Shown one piece after another: positions 35,922 through 44,460 of a stretch of DNA of 46,833 bases (within the stretch, counting starts at the first letter, position 1; each line of letters starts with the position of its first letter). A program made the translations under genes and the position numbers. The stretch is from Actinomycetota bacterium (GTDB taxonomy: Bacteria; Actinomycetota; Acidimicrobiia; Acidimicrobiales; Acidimicrobiaceae). The notes beneath the pieces were generated by a model. That model saw only the letters and a list, made by a program, of their open reading frames with translations, ran no database searches and was not told the DNA's origin. The stretch lies in assembly GCA_027366165.1 (NCBI GenBank), contig DAHXKX010000032.1:1-46833 (forward strand). Direction: 5' to 3'.

Positions 35922-37162
35922 TAATTGCTCCTTATAGATTCATAAACCTCGGCAAATGCCTCCAAGGTTGGTTTGATTACAAAGGTTGGACCCTGCGAGC
36001 TCTCAAGGGCTTCCACGGTCTTGAGGCCGTTACCGGTGATATAAGCAACCACGGTCTCGTCGGGCCTGATGATGCCTTCTTTGGCTAGACTTGCAAGTGT
36101 CGCAATGGTCACTCCACCAGCGGTTTCCGCGAAGATCCCCTCAGTACGGGCAAGTAGGCTCATTCCTTCGATTATCTCTTCGTCCGTAACCGATCCAAAT
36201 CCGCCGCCCGTCTTTCTAACGACGTCGAGAGCATAGAAGCCATCGGCGGGGTTGCCAATTGCAAGCGATTTGGCAATAGTGTTCGGCTTGACTGGACGGA
36301 CGTAATCCTGTCCAGACGCGAACGCTGTGGCAACGGGCGCACATCCAGCAGCTTGCGCACCGGAAATTCTCACGTGAGGCTCTTCATCAAGCAATCCAAC
36401 CTGGTAAAGCTCATTGAAGCCTTTGTGAATCTTGGTCAGCTGGCTTCCGGAACCCACTGGCACTACCACGTGATCTGGAGCCTTCCAGCCAAGCTGCTCG
36501 GCTACCTCGTAGGCTAGGGTCTTCGAACCCTCGGAGTAGTACGCCCTCACGTTGACGTTGGCGAAAGCCCAGGTAGGCTCCTCGGAAGCAAGCTCAGCGC
36601 AAAGCCTGTTCACATCGTCGTAGTTTCCGTCTATCGCGATAACGTTCCCGCCGAAGATCGAAGTGGTAATGATCTTTGCCCTTTCCAGGTTGGCTGGTAT
36701 GAACACATACGACTCCATCCCTGCCCACGCGGCATGTGCGGCCACCGAGTTTGCCAAATTGCCGGTCGATGCACAAGCGGCAACCTTGAGGCCCAACTCC
36801 TTCGCCTTGGAAAGCGCAACCGACACAACCCTGTCTTTGAACGACCCCGTTGGATTCACAGTGTCATTTTTCAACCATAGGTTGGGAAGGCCCAGCTCCG
36901 CGCCCAGGCTCCGCGCCTTCACCAGAGGGGTGAAGCCGACACCCAGCGAAACATAATCTGTGCCATCCAAAGGAAGGAGATCTGCATATCGCCAAATAGT
37001 TGGCGGTCCGCTAGCAATCTTCGCCTTGGATATTGAACTGGCTATGCCTTCGTAATCGTATGCAACTTCCAGAGGACCAAAACAAAACTCACAGACGTGC
37101 AGAGCCTCTATGGGATACGTCTTATGACACTCACGACACTTCAAAGATTGAACAAAAGCCAC
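35921..37162 (-). CDS. Threonine-synthase-like PLP enzyme, probable homocysteine synthase (MetM-like)
   Basis: 413 residues. An N-terminal zinc ribbon (Cys9, Cys12, Cys24, Cys27) precedes the fold-type II PLP domain with Lys109 in [11 protein letters not shown] and the glycine loop VPVGSGSQLTKI. By homology alone it would be called thrC. But a normal thrC is present at 2632-3708, and this gene is coupled by TAATG to a sulfur carrier. In Streptomyces a ThrC homologue (MetM) with such a carrier (MetO) makes homocysteine from O-phosphohomoserine, and this pair fits that description. GTG start with AGGAG seven bases upstream. It might still be a second threonine synthase. Confidence 0.88.
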   Translation of the reverse strand: MAFVQSLKCRECHKTYPIEALHVCEFCFGPLEVAYDYEGIASSISKAKIASGPPTIWRYADLLPLDGTDYVSLGVGFTPLVKARSLGAELGLPNLWLKNDTVNPTGSFKDRVVSVALSKAKELGLKVAACASTGNLANSVAAHAAWAGMESYVFIPANLERAKIITTSIFGGNVIAIDGNYDDVNRLCAELASEEPTWAFANVNVRAYYSEGSKTLAYEVAEQLGWKAPDHVVVPVGSGSQLTKIHKGFNELYQVGLLDEEPHVRISGAQAAGCAPVATAFASGQDYVRPVKPNTIAKSLAIGNPADGFYALDVVRKTGGGFGSVTDEEIIEGMSLLARTEGIFAETAGGVTIATLASLAKEGIIRPDETVVAYITGNGLKTVEALESSQGPTFVIKPTLEAFAEVYESIRSN

Positions 37163-37269
37163 TTAACACTCCTCATCGATCGGGCTTTGGCACCTGGTAG
37201 TCAGACACTGGTTGCCGCGGTATCGAAGGGCCCGTCCCTAAACCGCTCTTGATGATGTCTCAATTACTG

Positions 37270-38090
37270 CTAAATGATAATCGGAGCAATTATTTCACTC
37301 GACACTTAATTTGGGCATACGGCCAAATTTCAATCGTTCGAAACCATCCAAACAAACAGAAGCCGGTTATTCAAGCCCAGACAAAAGCGAGTGCAATTGT
37401 GGCGACTACGAGCGAACTATCGGAAACATAGTGGTTCAACTGGCAAAACGGTATTCTGGCAGCCAAGTAAGGCTTATCGAATCAGTGGCGATCGACGATC
37501 ATTCCACCGGTTCCATCGCCGCCGTGGCAGCCAAATCTGGGCCAAACGTCATCAGACGGATGGGTCAGAACGAACCTACCGGCAAGGTTGGGACAATGGC
37601 TGAAGGCATCCGACGGCCTCCGAGCGATGTCTTTGCACTCTTTGACCGGGATATGTCCAACCTCAATCCGGGCCCTGGCTTGAGCTCATCCGCACGAAAC
37701 TCAACGAGTCCGAAGCCATAATTGCCAAGGGAACCTACAACCGGCCCGCAAATACCGTTTCGAAAATTAACAAAGATCCCTAGACAGCCGCGTCAGCAAA
37801 CTCGTTGCAAGACCGCTGCTCCCCATGTTCTTTCCTAAGTTGGCCTACCTTTGGCCAGCCGCAGAGTGGGACTCTGGCATTTTGACACGATTTGATGAAG
37901 GCCGATCCCTTGTGCGTTGGGTACACCGTTGACGTTGGAGCGCGCATCGCCAGCTTCATCAGATATGGGATCGACTCAATCTTGGAGTTCGAACTTGGGG
38001 AACGGACTCACAACCACCAAAAGGTGTCGGCGCTCTCGTACCAAACCAGTCAGGGAGGGGTTCGCTTCGACCATCCATCTGACGGCCAGG
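37270..38090 (+). pseudogene. gpgS: Frameshifted glucosyl-3-phosphoglycerate synthase (GpgS) pseudogene
   Basis: Successive frames on the plus strand give a GpgS-like GT81 protein in order: ERTIGNIVVQL, VAIDDHSTGSIAAVA, GKVGTMAEGIRRPPSDVFAL, FDRDMSNLNPG (frame 0, to about 37675); LELIRTKLNESEAIIAKGTY and NRPA (next frame, stop TAG at 37781); RVSKLVARPLLPMFFPKLAY (third frame, 37783-37932); then VGYTVDVGARIASFIRYGID and LEFELGERTHNHQKV (frame from 37892). These match the nucleotide-sugar site, DXD region, the LVARPLL block and the PGYGVEI/LGxRxHRN block of the family. At least three frame changes and a stop show it is dead. The 5' end is unclear. Confidence 0.85.
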
Positions 38091-38170
38091 ATTGGCATTC
38101 AGCTCCATTTGGGGCTAATCGGCCGATTCGACACGGCAGGCCGGACAAGTCCGTCGCCACCCTTGGTTTG

Positions 38171-39187
38171 TTAAACGCTCCAAAGCCCATTTGAAATAAG
38201 AGCCGACTTCAGAACCTCCTTGACGGAATCTAGCGTTGACTCAAACGCGAGTTCCTCTCCAACCTGTGCTACGAGCGAGAATATTTTCGATGTGTCCCCC
38301 CTTTGGGCCAACACTTCCTGGTCGCAATCCCCAACTATCACGAGAAGTGGAATCGAGTGGTCCGATGCGATTGAGGTGACATGACCCACTACCTTGCCTC
38401 TGTAGCTCTGAGCGTCAAGATAGCCTTCTCCTGTGACTATCAGAGACGCGCCTTCCAGGGCCTCGTATATGCCATTGGCCTCAGCCACCACCTCGAAACC
38501 GGAAACCAGCCGCCCCCCGATCGCAGCCAAGCCTCCGGCGAGTCCACCAGCTGCTCCGCCACCCTTCAACGAAGAGACGTCCACTCCAAAACGCGACCTG
38601 TACTGCCGCTCCAGAGCCTCCAGCCTGAGACTCAATAATGCAACCTGAGCAGGAGTTGCGCCTTTTTGCGGAGCAAACTCTCGGGCGGCGTTACGAAAGA
38701 GTGTCTCCACATCACAGGCCACAACCAGCTCTGTGCCTTTAAGCCGTACCACCGGCTCCAGGGCTTCAATGGCACCAAGTCCTCCGTCGGTAGTCGCAGA
38801 GCCCCCACAGCCAACGATTACTCTCTTTGCGCCCGCAAAGACGGCAGCCTTGATCAGCTCTCCGACCCCTCTGGTCGTTGCAGCCATTGGATCATAATTA
38901 AGTGCCCCTCCAACCAGTGCCAAACCAGCGGCCGTTGCCATTTCGACGATCGCCGTATCGCCGTGCATCTTGTAGCTGGCGCTGATCCTCTTTCCCGTTG
39001 CGGAAGTGACCAAAACCTTCTTCAGCGAACCGTCAAAAACTTCCAGCAAACCCTCCCCTCCGTCAGACATTGGAAAGGTCTCTACCTCATAACCGGCACT
39101 TAGGAGTACTGCTGACATACTCTGCGCCACATCCGACGCCGAGGCTGTACCCCGAAATTTGTCCGGTGCCACCAATACCCTTTTCAA
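38171..39187 (-). CDS. glxK: Glycerate kinase (GlxK/GarK family)
   Basis: Phosphorylates D-glycerate, in this family usually to 2-phosphoglycerate. 338 residues; family marks VLVAPDKFRGTASASDVAQS at the start, FPMSDGGEGLLEVF, VIVGCGGSATTDGGLGA, LKGGGAAGGLAGGLAAIGG, and LIVTGEGYLDAQSYRGKVVGHV. Start TTG 39187 aligns with the normal family start, though no strong ribosome site is visible. It converges with the gpgS pseudogene, whose product would have used 3-phosphoglycerate, so the two may once have served a glycerate/glucosylglycerate pathway; this is inference. Confidence 0.93.
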   Translation of the reverse strand: MKRVLVAPDKFRGTASASDVAQSMSAVLLSAGYEVETFPMSDGGEGLLEVFDGSLKKVLVTSATGKRISASYKMHGDTAIVEMATAAGLALVGGALNYDPMAATTRGVGELIKAAVFAGAKRVIVGCGGSATTDGGLGAIEALEPVVRLKGTELVVACDVETLFRNAAREFAPQKGATPAQVALLSLRLEALERQYRSRFGVDVSSLKGGGAAGGLAGGLAAIGGRLVSGFEVVAEANGIYEALEGASLIVTGEGYLDAQSYRGKVVGHVTSIASDHSIPLLVIVGDCDQEVLAQRGDTSKIFSLVAQVGEELAFESTLDSVKEVLKSALISNGLWSV

Positions 39188-39236
39188 AGGAGTAACCCAC
39201 CAGGCCCTAATAGCGGAGACATCCGCGTGTCAGCCA

Positions 39237-39683
39237 TCACTTATCTTTGGGATAGACAACCAGCTGGGTACACCGGAACTCCGCCATGGTCTTGCCGGTC
39301 AGGCCGCTTGTGACTTGACAGTCCCAAACCTGCGTGGTCCTGCCACCATGGACCATGTGGGCGATTCCATAGATGGTGCCCGTTCTTGCCGTCGAAAGAA
39401 AATTGGTCTTTAGTTCGACGGTGGTGAAACCGGTGGCCCCGCCGGGCAACAGAAGTTGACATCCGATTCCACATAGCGTGTCGGCCAACGACACGACCAC
39501 GCCGGCATGGAGATATCCATTTGGCGCCTGGTGTTTATCACCGACCTCAACCTGCCCATAAAGCCTCGTATCGTCAAAACCAGTCAGACTGATCCCAATC
39601 GCTCCCAAAAGACCGTACGAACTGAGCTCCTTGAGCTTCTCCGGCGTGACTGGGAGCAGGCCTGCCGTGTCAAAGTGTGCCAT
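39237..39683 (-). CDS. PaaI-type hotdog thioesterase
   Basis: 148-residue acyl-CoA thioesterase of the PaaI/DUF4442-like hotdog family. Signature HAGVVVSLADTLCGIGCQLL includes the His-Ala-Gly and the acidic residue (Asp) of the active site, followed by GFTTVELKTNFLSTARTG. It probably works as a tetramer on a small aryl- or acyl-CoA; substrate unknown. It lies 49 bp upstream of glycerate kinase on the same strand. Confidence 0.88.
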   Translation of the reverse strand: MAHFDTAGLLPVTPEKLKELSSYGLLGAIGISLTGFDDTRLYGQVEVGDKHQAPNGYLHAGVVVSLADTLCGIGCQLLLPGGATGFTTVELKTNFLSTARTGTIYGIAHMVHGGRTTQVWDCQVTSGLTGKTMAEFRCTQLVVYPKDK

Positions 39684-39777
39684 ATGATAAGCCTAACCAA
39701 ATTGAAGTGCGACCAAACAGGAGGATAGCTAGCCGTGCCCGCACGTGGATGGCCAGGTAATCACTAATTATGTTGAA

Positions 39778-40611
39778 TCAGCCGGCCTTGTCGGTGCCAA
39801 GCACGATATTCAAATCCGAAGGTTGCACTGCCGGAATTGGAGCAGAAAACGATATCTGCTTGACTGATGTGGCGCCAAGGCCAAGGACCAGGGCAAGGTG
39901 ATCGGCCTGTGGCTGGTATCCCGGTGAGTAGTAAATGTCGGTAACAGTTATGTTCTGAGTCGTAGCATTTGCCGCAGCCACAACATCATATCCAAGCTGC
40001 GCCAATTGGTTCGTAACCTTTCCTGCGGCCCCAGCAACGTTGGTACCATTGAATACGCGCACCGTCACCAGCGAGTTGCCTGAGGATGTACCGGAGGTGG
40101 TTGCGGCCTTCACAGTCGTTGTGGTAGATGACTTACTCAGCGACGTCGTGCTTGAACTTGAACTAGAAGACGGTCCGGAGGGCGAGATTTGAGGCAGCAC
40201 CACTTGGTCAGGACTCACCGACCCTCCGGTGATTCCAGAGTTTGAAGTGCGCGGCCCCGACGAGATCGACGAGGCAAAAGTCGTTGTGGTAGATGATACG
40301 ACCTTTGAAATTCCGAGGCTCTTGTCTGCTGAGGTTTTTACGGTCGAAGGCAGCGATGAGAAGGCCTTGATCGCAATGAGCGATATCGCAAGAATCAAAA
40401 TTGCGCCTTTGCCTGCCGCCTTGTTGGAACGCTGCGTCTTGGTTGAGACCGCCTCCCTATCCCGCTGAGCCCTTATTCTGTCAGATGAACTGGGTCCGGA
40501 CCTTGATCTAGGAACTCTGGCACCTGAGGCCCTTCCGGAGGAAGTCTGCCCTCGATTTCGCGACGCGCCGGAACTGCTCGATCGTCGAGATTCCCCGTTG
40601 CCAGCTGGCAA
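39778..40611 (-). CDS. Membrane-anchored protein with LytR C-terminal domain
   Basis: About 277 residues. A basic, Ser/Arg-rich cytoplasmic N-terminus, one membrane helix (AILILAISLIAIKAFSS), a long Ser/Thr-rich extracytoplasmic linker (many Ser and Thr runs), then a LytR_C domain (PF13399): VTVRVFNGTNVAGAAGKVTN, QLAQLGYDVV, DIYYSPGYQPQADHLA. Such domains occur at the end of LytR-CpsA-Psr proteins or alone, in the cell envelope. I place the start at TTG 40611 because AAGGAG lies six bases upstream; the frame continues to 40659. The catalytic LCP domain is absent. Confidence 0.85.
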   Translation of the reverse strand: MPAGNGESRRSSSSGASRNRGQTSSGRASGARVPRSRSGPSSSDRIRAQRDREAVSTKTQRSNKAAGKGAILILAISLIAIKAFSSLPSTVKTSADKSLGISKVVSSTTTTFASSISSGPRTSNSGITGGSVSPDQVVLPQISPSGPSSSSSSSTTSLSKSSTTTTVKAATTSGTSSGNSLVTVRVFNGTNVAGAAGKVTNQLAQLGYDVVAAANATTQNITVTDIYYSPGYQPQADHLALVLGLGATSVKQISFSAPIPAVQPSDLNIVLGTDKAG

Positions 40612-40852
40612 GTCGCACTCCTTCCAAGTCAATACAACAATTTGACAATAAGTTGCCAAGCCCTACTTAGATTATAGCCAACTTACGTGGTTGTAATTAC
40701 ATAATCTACCTAATCGGCTTCACGGCAAGTCATCGGCAGTTCGTATTTTGACCTGTACAGAACACCTAGCAAAGCGGCAATCCGGTTCAGCAATATCGGC
40801 TGGCTCCAGATTCCGATCGGATTCGATGCCTCCGCCAACCAGTTTTCTGAAT

Positions 40853-40882
40853 TTGTCATGGTTTTGCCGGGCCACATATAAA
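40853..40882 (+). promoter_or_regulatory. Sigma-A/70-type promoter of tRNA-Thr
   Basis: TTGTCA (40853-40858), an 18-base spacer, and TATAAA (40877-40882) stand 12 bp before the 5' end of the mature tRNA. Each hexamer differs from consensus by one base. Confidence 0.72.
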
Positions 40883-40894
40883 CTCGTTTGCCTA

Positions 40895-40967
40895 GCCGGT
40901 GTGGCGCAGCTGGTAGCGCAGGCGATTTGTAATCGTCAGGTCGTCGGTTCGAGTCCGACCACCGGCT
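40895..40967 (+). tRNA. tRNA-Thr (anticodon TGT)
   Basis: Acceptor GCCGGTG (40895-40901) pairs with CACCGGC (40960-40966), discriminator T. D-arm GCGCAGCTGGTAGCGC, anticodon loop TTTGTAA with anticodon TGT (ACA codons), T-arm GTCGGTTCGAGTCCGAC. CCA is not encoded. It converges with rlmB. Confidence 0.95.
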
Positions 40968-41031
40968 CATAGCAGGTGCAGGTACAGCATGCTTACAGTA
41001 GTGCTGACCGGGCAGCCGCCAACTCTGCGCG

Positions 41032-41901
41032 TCAAGCCCTTGCGCGAGCGACCTCGAACATTGCCAGAGCCGCCGCATTGGAGACATTCAGTGATGGAAT
41101 GTGACCATGCTGCGGTATGGAGGCGACAATATCGCAGCGCTGCTTTACCAGCGGTGAAAGTCCTTTCCCTTCTGCTCCAAATACTAAGGCCACCGGCTGA
41201 TCGTATAACGAGACATCGTAAATACTTTGAGGCCCGTCACCGTCAAGACCGACGCACCATACGCCGGCTCTGGACAACTCCTGCAAACAGTTGGGAATCC
41301 CCGGAACGAGTGCAAATCGCAGATATTCGATGGCTCCTGCGGCAGACTTCGTTGCGGCAGGCGTCACGTGCACTGACCTATGCTCGGGAACGATAATTCC
41401 AGTCACTCCCGCACACTCGGCACTTCGCAAGATCGCACCCAGGTTATAAGGGTCTGTCACTCCGTCGAGCACTGCCAGAAATGGCTTCACCCCATTTACC
41501 GGTTTCAGGAGCTGCTCCAGAAATACCTCGTTCAGCTTCTCGGTGAAGGCGATCACGCCTTGAGAACCTTCTGAACCGGCTGCCTTGTCCAATTTGACAC
41601 GGGACACCGTTACTACTGGAACCCGCGCTTTGATGGCAAGGTCGAGGATCTCCTCCACGATGCCGACTCTTTCAACCGAATCTGAAAGCCAAATCTCCTT
41701 GACTCTGCGTCTGTTGGCACGGAGAAGTTCTCTTACCGCCTGTCGGCCCTCAACTTGGTCCCCGCCAAGACCTCTGTCCCTGGAAACATAGGGCCTCCTT
41801 TCCACCTGACCCAACGGTCCTGAGACCCTCCTATTGCCAGAGGAACTCCGACTTTGACTCGGCTTTGGACCGCTCGCTGAAACTCTCCGCGCGTTCGCCA
41901 T
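41032..41901 (-). CDS. rlmB: 23S rRNA (guanosine-2'-O-)-methyltransferase RlmB / TrmH family
   Basis: SPOUT-fold RNA 2'-O-methyltransferase using SAM; RlmB methylates G2251 of 23S rRNA. An N-terminal basic, disordered stretch of about 45 residues precedes the L30e-like substrate domain (VEGRQAVRELLRANRRRVKE), then the SPOUT knot with DPYNLGAILRSAECAG, ALVFGAEGKGLSPLV and IPSLNVSNAAALAMFE. ATG 41901 has AAGGA seven bases upstream, so I reject the longer frame to 41928. It lies 14 bp after ispF in the carD-ispD-ispF-rlmB unit. Confidence 0.93.
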   Translation of the reverse strand: MANARRVSASGPKPSQSRSSSGNRRVSGPLGQVERRPYVSRDRGLGGDQVEGRQAVRELLRANRRRVKEIWLSDSVERVGIVEEILDLAIKARVPVVTVSRVKLDKAAGSEGSQGVIAFTEKLNEVFLEQLLKPVNGVKPFLAVLDGVTDPYNLGAILRSAECAGVTGIIVPEHRSVHVTPAATKSAAGAIEYLRFALVPGIPNCLQELSRAGVWCVGLDGDGPQSIYDVSLYDQPVALVFGAEGKGLSPLVKQRCDIVASIPQHGHIPSLNVSNAAALAMFEVARARA

Positions 41902-41915
41902 GCAACCATCCTTTT

Positions 41916-42410
41916 CTAGGGCTGCCACAATAGGGCGCTTGCCAACGCAACCATGCCGAGATTCTCACCAAGTGATCCAACCCTTTCGGGACTCTTCGCC
42001 TTGACCGACACTGGAGCCGAAACTGTCGATGAGACCGATGACGAGATCTCGACGAGAAAACCCGACAAACGGGGCTTTTGAGCTATCACCGTCACATCGG
42101 CGTTGATCAGATACCAGCCCTTTTCAGCCGCCATTTGAACACACTTGGATAACAGAATGAGGCTGTTCGCTCCCTTCAAAGACGGGTCGTCATCCGGGAA
42201 ATGATCCCCGATTCCTCCGAGACCGACCGCCCCGAGGACGGCATCCGAGATGGCGTGGCAGACCACGTCGGCATCCGAGTGGCCCGCTAGACCGAAGCTC
42301 GAGGATACTTCCACCCCACCCAGAATCAAAGGCCTCGACGGATCATTTGACACAGGGTGAATATCGAACCCGTTTCCTATCCTAAGTTTGGGAGGATTAG
42401 GCAGTTCCAC
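41916..42410 (-). CDS. ispF: 2-C-methyl-D-erythritol 2,4-cyclodiphosphate synthase
   Basis: Fifth enzyme of the MEP isoprenoid pathway. 164 residues, starting with the zinc-site DxH of GFDIHPV, then the His of GLAGHSDADVVCHAISDAVL, and HFPDDD. The usual LGDIGxHFPD reads LGGIGDHFPD, so the conserved Asp is Gly. The end VKAKSPERVGSLGENLGMVA is a recognisable though variant form of the CDP-binding region. GTG start inside the end of ispD (14-bp overlap). Confidence 0.92.
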   Translation of the reverse strand: MELPNPPKLRIGNGFDIHPVSNDPSRPLILGGVEVSSSFGLAGHSDADVVCHAISDAVLGAVGLGGIGDHFPDDDPSLKGANSLILLSKCVQMAAEKGWYLINADVTVIAQKPRLSGFLVEISSSVSSTVSAPVSVKAKSPERVGSLGENLGMVALASALLWQP

Positions 42411-43044
42411 GATCTCTCATCAGTTCCCTGACCCGCTCCAGGTCAGAAGATGTAGTTATTTTGAAGTTGTTCTCATCGCCCAAAATCGCTTCCACGATAA
42501 CACCAATCTGCTCCACCGCCTGCGAATCGTCCGTCGCGTCAACAGGACCATCGTACGCAAGCTGAAGAATAGGCTTCTGAAACCCCTGCGGAGTCTGAAC
42601 CCTGAACAGCGTGGACCGGTCCAAGGTGGCCACAACCTTGTTTCCGACAACCTCTTTCACGGTATCGGTAATGCCAATTACCGGGATCACCGCAGGTGCG
42701 CCATCTTCCAAACGACCAAGAATTCTCTCAAACAACCCCATAGATGCCAAAGGTCGGGCCGCATCGTGCACGAGAATCCATTTCACGTCATGTGGAACCA
42801 CTGCAAGCCCGGCACGAACTGAGTCAGATCTTGTTTCACCACCATCAACAACCACATCGGCCTTAAGTTCACCGAAATCTGTCCCAGGAACCTTCACACA
42901 GATAACATAGTCGACGCACTTTCTTGCGATCGCCAAAGTAATGTCAATAACCCTGCGGTCCCCGATCGGTTCCAGTTGCTTGAGGCCACCAAATCTGACG
43001 CCTTTACCTGCTGAAACCACTATTGCGGCACTCCTAATGCTCAC
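42397..43044 (-). CDS. ispD: 2-C-methyl-D-erythritol 4-phosphate cytidylyltransferase
   Basis: Third enzyme of the MEP pathway, coupling CTP to MEP. 215 residues with the nucleotide-binding start AIVVSAGKGVRFGGLKQ, DGGETRSDSVRAGL, ILVHDAARPL, ITDTVKEV and QTPQGFQ. GTG 43044 has AGGAG nine bases upstream. carD precedes it by 77 bp and ispF overlaps its end, an order seen in many actinomycetes. Confidence 0.95.
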   Translation of the reverse strand: MSIRSAAIVVSAGKGVRFGGLKQLEPIGDRRVIDITLAIARKCVDYVICVKVPGTDFGELKADVVVDGGETRSDSVRAGLAVVPHDVKWILVHDAARPLASMGLFERILGRLEDGAPAVIPVIGITDTVKEVVGNKVVATLDRSTLFRVQTPQGFQKPILQLAYDGPVDATDDSQAVEQIGVIVEAILGDENNFKITTSSDLERVRELMRDRGTA

Positions 43045-43121
43045 GCAGACCAGCTCCTAGCAAAACCACGGACCAAGTAAAAGCGGATGGAGGTCTTCGC
43101 CCTCGCCGCTTCGTCAAAAGA

Positions 43122-43601
43122 CTAAGGTAGAGCTGCGTTTAATTTTGCCTCAGCCTCTTCTTCGCTGACCCCACATGCAAAAGTCAATTCTGAAATCAGG
43201 ATCTGACGTGCACGAGCCAACATCCGCTTTTCGCCGGCGGACAAACCCTTGTCTTTGTCTCTAATGGACAGATTGCGAACCACTTCCGCGACCTGGTAGA
43301 TGTCACCGGACTTCAGTTTCTCAACATGGTTCTTGTACCGACGTGACCAGTTAGTGGGCATCCTGGCTTCCTTCTTGCGAAGGACGGCAAATACCTCTTC
43401 AACTTCCTCATCGTTAATTACTTCGCGAAGTCCAACTTCATCTGTGTTGTCCGCGGGAACCATCAGCGTTAAATCACCATAGGCCAACCTGAGAACAAGG
43501 TATTCGCGCTTCTCGCCAAATGCCTCTTTGGTCTCTCGCCTCTCAATCACCGCCGCACCGTGATGAGGATAAACTACCTTGTCGCCAACTTCAAAAGCCA
43601 T
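43122..43601 (-). CDS. carD: CarD family RNA-polymerase-binding regulator
   Basis: 159-residue protein. The N-terminal RNAP-interaction domain (Tudor-like) begins MAFEVGDKVVYPHHGAAVIE; the C-terminal helical DNA-binding domain contains RMPTNWSRRYKNHVEKLKSG with the conserved Trp that wedges at the upstream edge of the -10 bubble. In mycobacteria CarD stabilises open complexes at rRNA and many other promoters and is essential. ATG 43601 has AGGAG four bases upstream, better than the 43628 frame start. Divergent from the Crp-type gene. Confidence 0.95.
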   Translation of the reverse strand: MAFEVGDKVVYPHHGAAVIERRETKEAFGEKREYLVLRLAYGDLTLMVPADNTDEVGLREVINDEEVEEVFAVLRKKEARMPTNWSRRYKNHVEKLKSGDIYQVAEVVRNLSIRDKDKGLSAGEKRMLARARQILISELTFACGVSEEEAEAKLNAALP

Positions 43602-43747
43602 CTCTCTCCTGCCAAATGGAAGCGCCAACTACTAGCGTAAAACTAAACGACTACGTTCACAAGTATGAAGGCCATTCCAGCCTAGTTGAATAACATGAGA
43701 CTCTAGACCTCACAATTCACCCAGATCTACCACTAGTTTGAATAGAC

Positions 43748-44407
43748 ATGGATCCACGACAACTATTGCGCCAGACAACACTGTTCAGCATGCTCGATGA
43801 GGCAACACTTGATGAAGTACTTCAGACACTCCGAGTCATCAATATAAAGCGGGGAACCGACCTGTTTTTGGAAAATGACGAGGCAAGCACCCTTTATATC
43901 GTAGCTGAAGGCCGCATCGCCATCATCAAGTCGTTCGTTGACCGAAAAGATTCAATGGTGGCTCTGATCGAGCCAGGAGACCTCTTCGGTGAAATGGGGC
44001 TTTTTGAAGACCAGCTCAGATCCGCCACAGCCAGAGCTGTGGAAAACTCTCAGTTGATCGAAGTGCCATACCCACCTATCAGACGCGCGCTGGAGGCCAG
44101 GCCTACGCTTTTGTGGACACTGGTGTCTCTTCTCGCACAGCGCCTCCGTTCTACAGACGATGCCCTGGCCGATGCCATGTTCCTCGACGTGACGGGCAGA
44201 ACCGCCAAGAGAATCCTCGAGATAGCTGGGGACTCCGACGAATTCGTAATTCCACTTACTCAAGAAGAGCTTGCCGGACTTGTCGGGGCATCTCGGGAAC
44301 GTGTTAACAAGACCCTGGCCTCATTTGTAAAATCAGGATTTCTCGACATAAACGACAGGCGTTACAAGATACTCCAAAGAGACAAGCTGGAACAAATCTC
44401 CAGTTGA
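43748..44407 (+). CDS. Crp/Fnr family transcription regulator
   Basis: 219 residues: a cyclic-nucleotide-binding beta roll with GDLFGEMGLFEDQLRSATARAV, which has the Glu and Arg-Ser/Thr contacts of a cAMP-binding cassette, a dimerisation helix, and a winged helix-turn-helix with LTQEELAGLVGASRERVNKTL. It resembles GlxR/Crp of actinomycetes; Fnr-type cysteines are absent. ATG 43748 has no ribosome site and a TAGTTT lies about 10 bases upstream, so the message may be leaderless. Convergent with disA, divergent from carD. Confidence 0.92.
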   Translation: MDPRQLLRQTTLFSMLDEATLDEVLQTLRVINIKRGTDLFLENDEASTLYIVAEGRIAIIKSFVDRKDSMVALIEPGDLFGEMGLFEDQLRSATARAVENSQLIEVPYPPIRRALEARPTLLWTLVSLLAQRLRSTDDALADAMFLDVTGRTAKRILEIAGDSDEFVIPLTQEELAGLVGASRERVNKTLASFVKSGFLDINDRRYKILQRDKLEQISS

Positions 44408-44460
44408 TTGCCATCTGATTCAGTTGTCAACCACACCCTGGGGAAATCCGGCCGTGTGCA

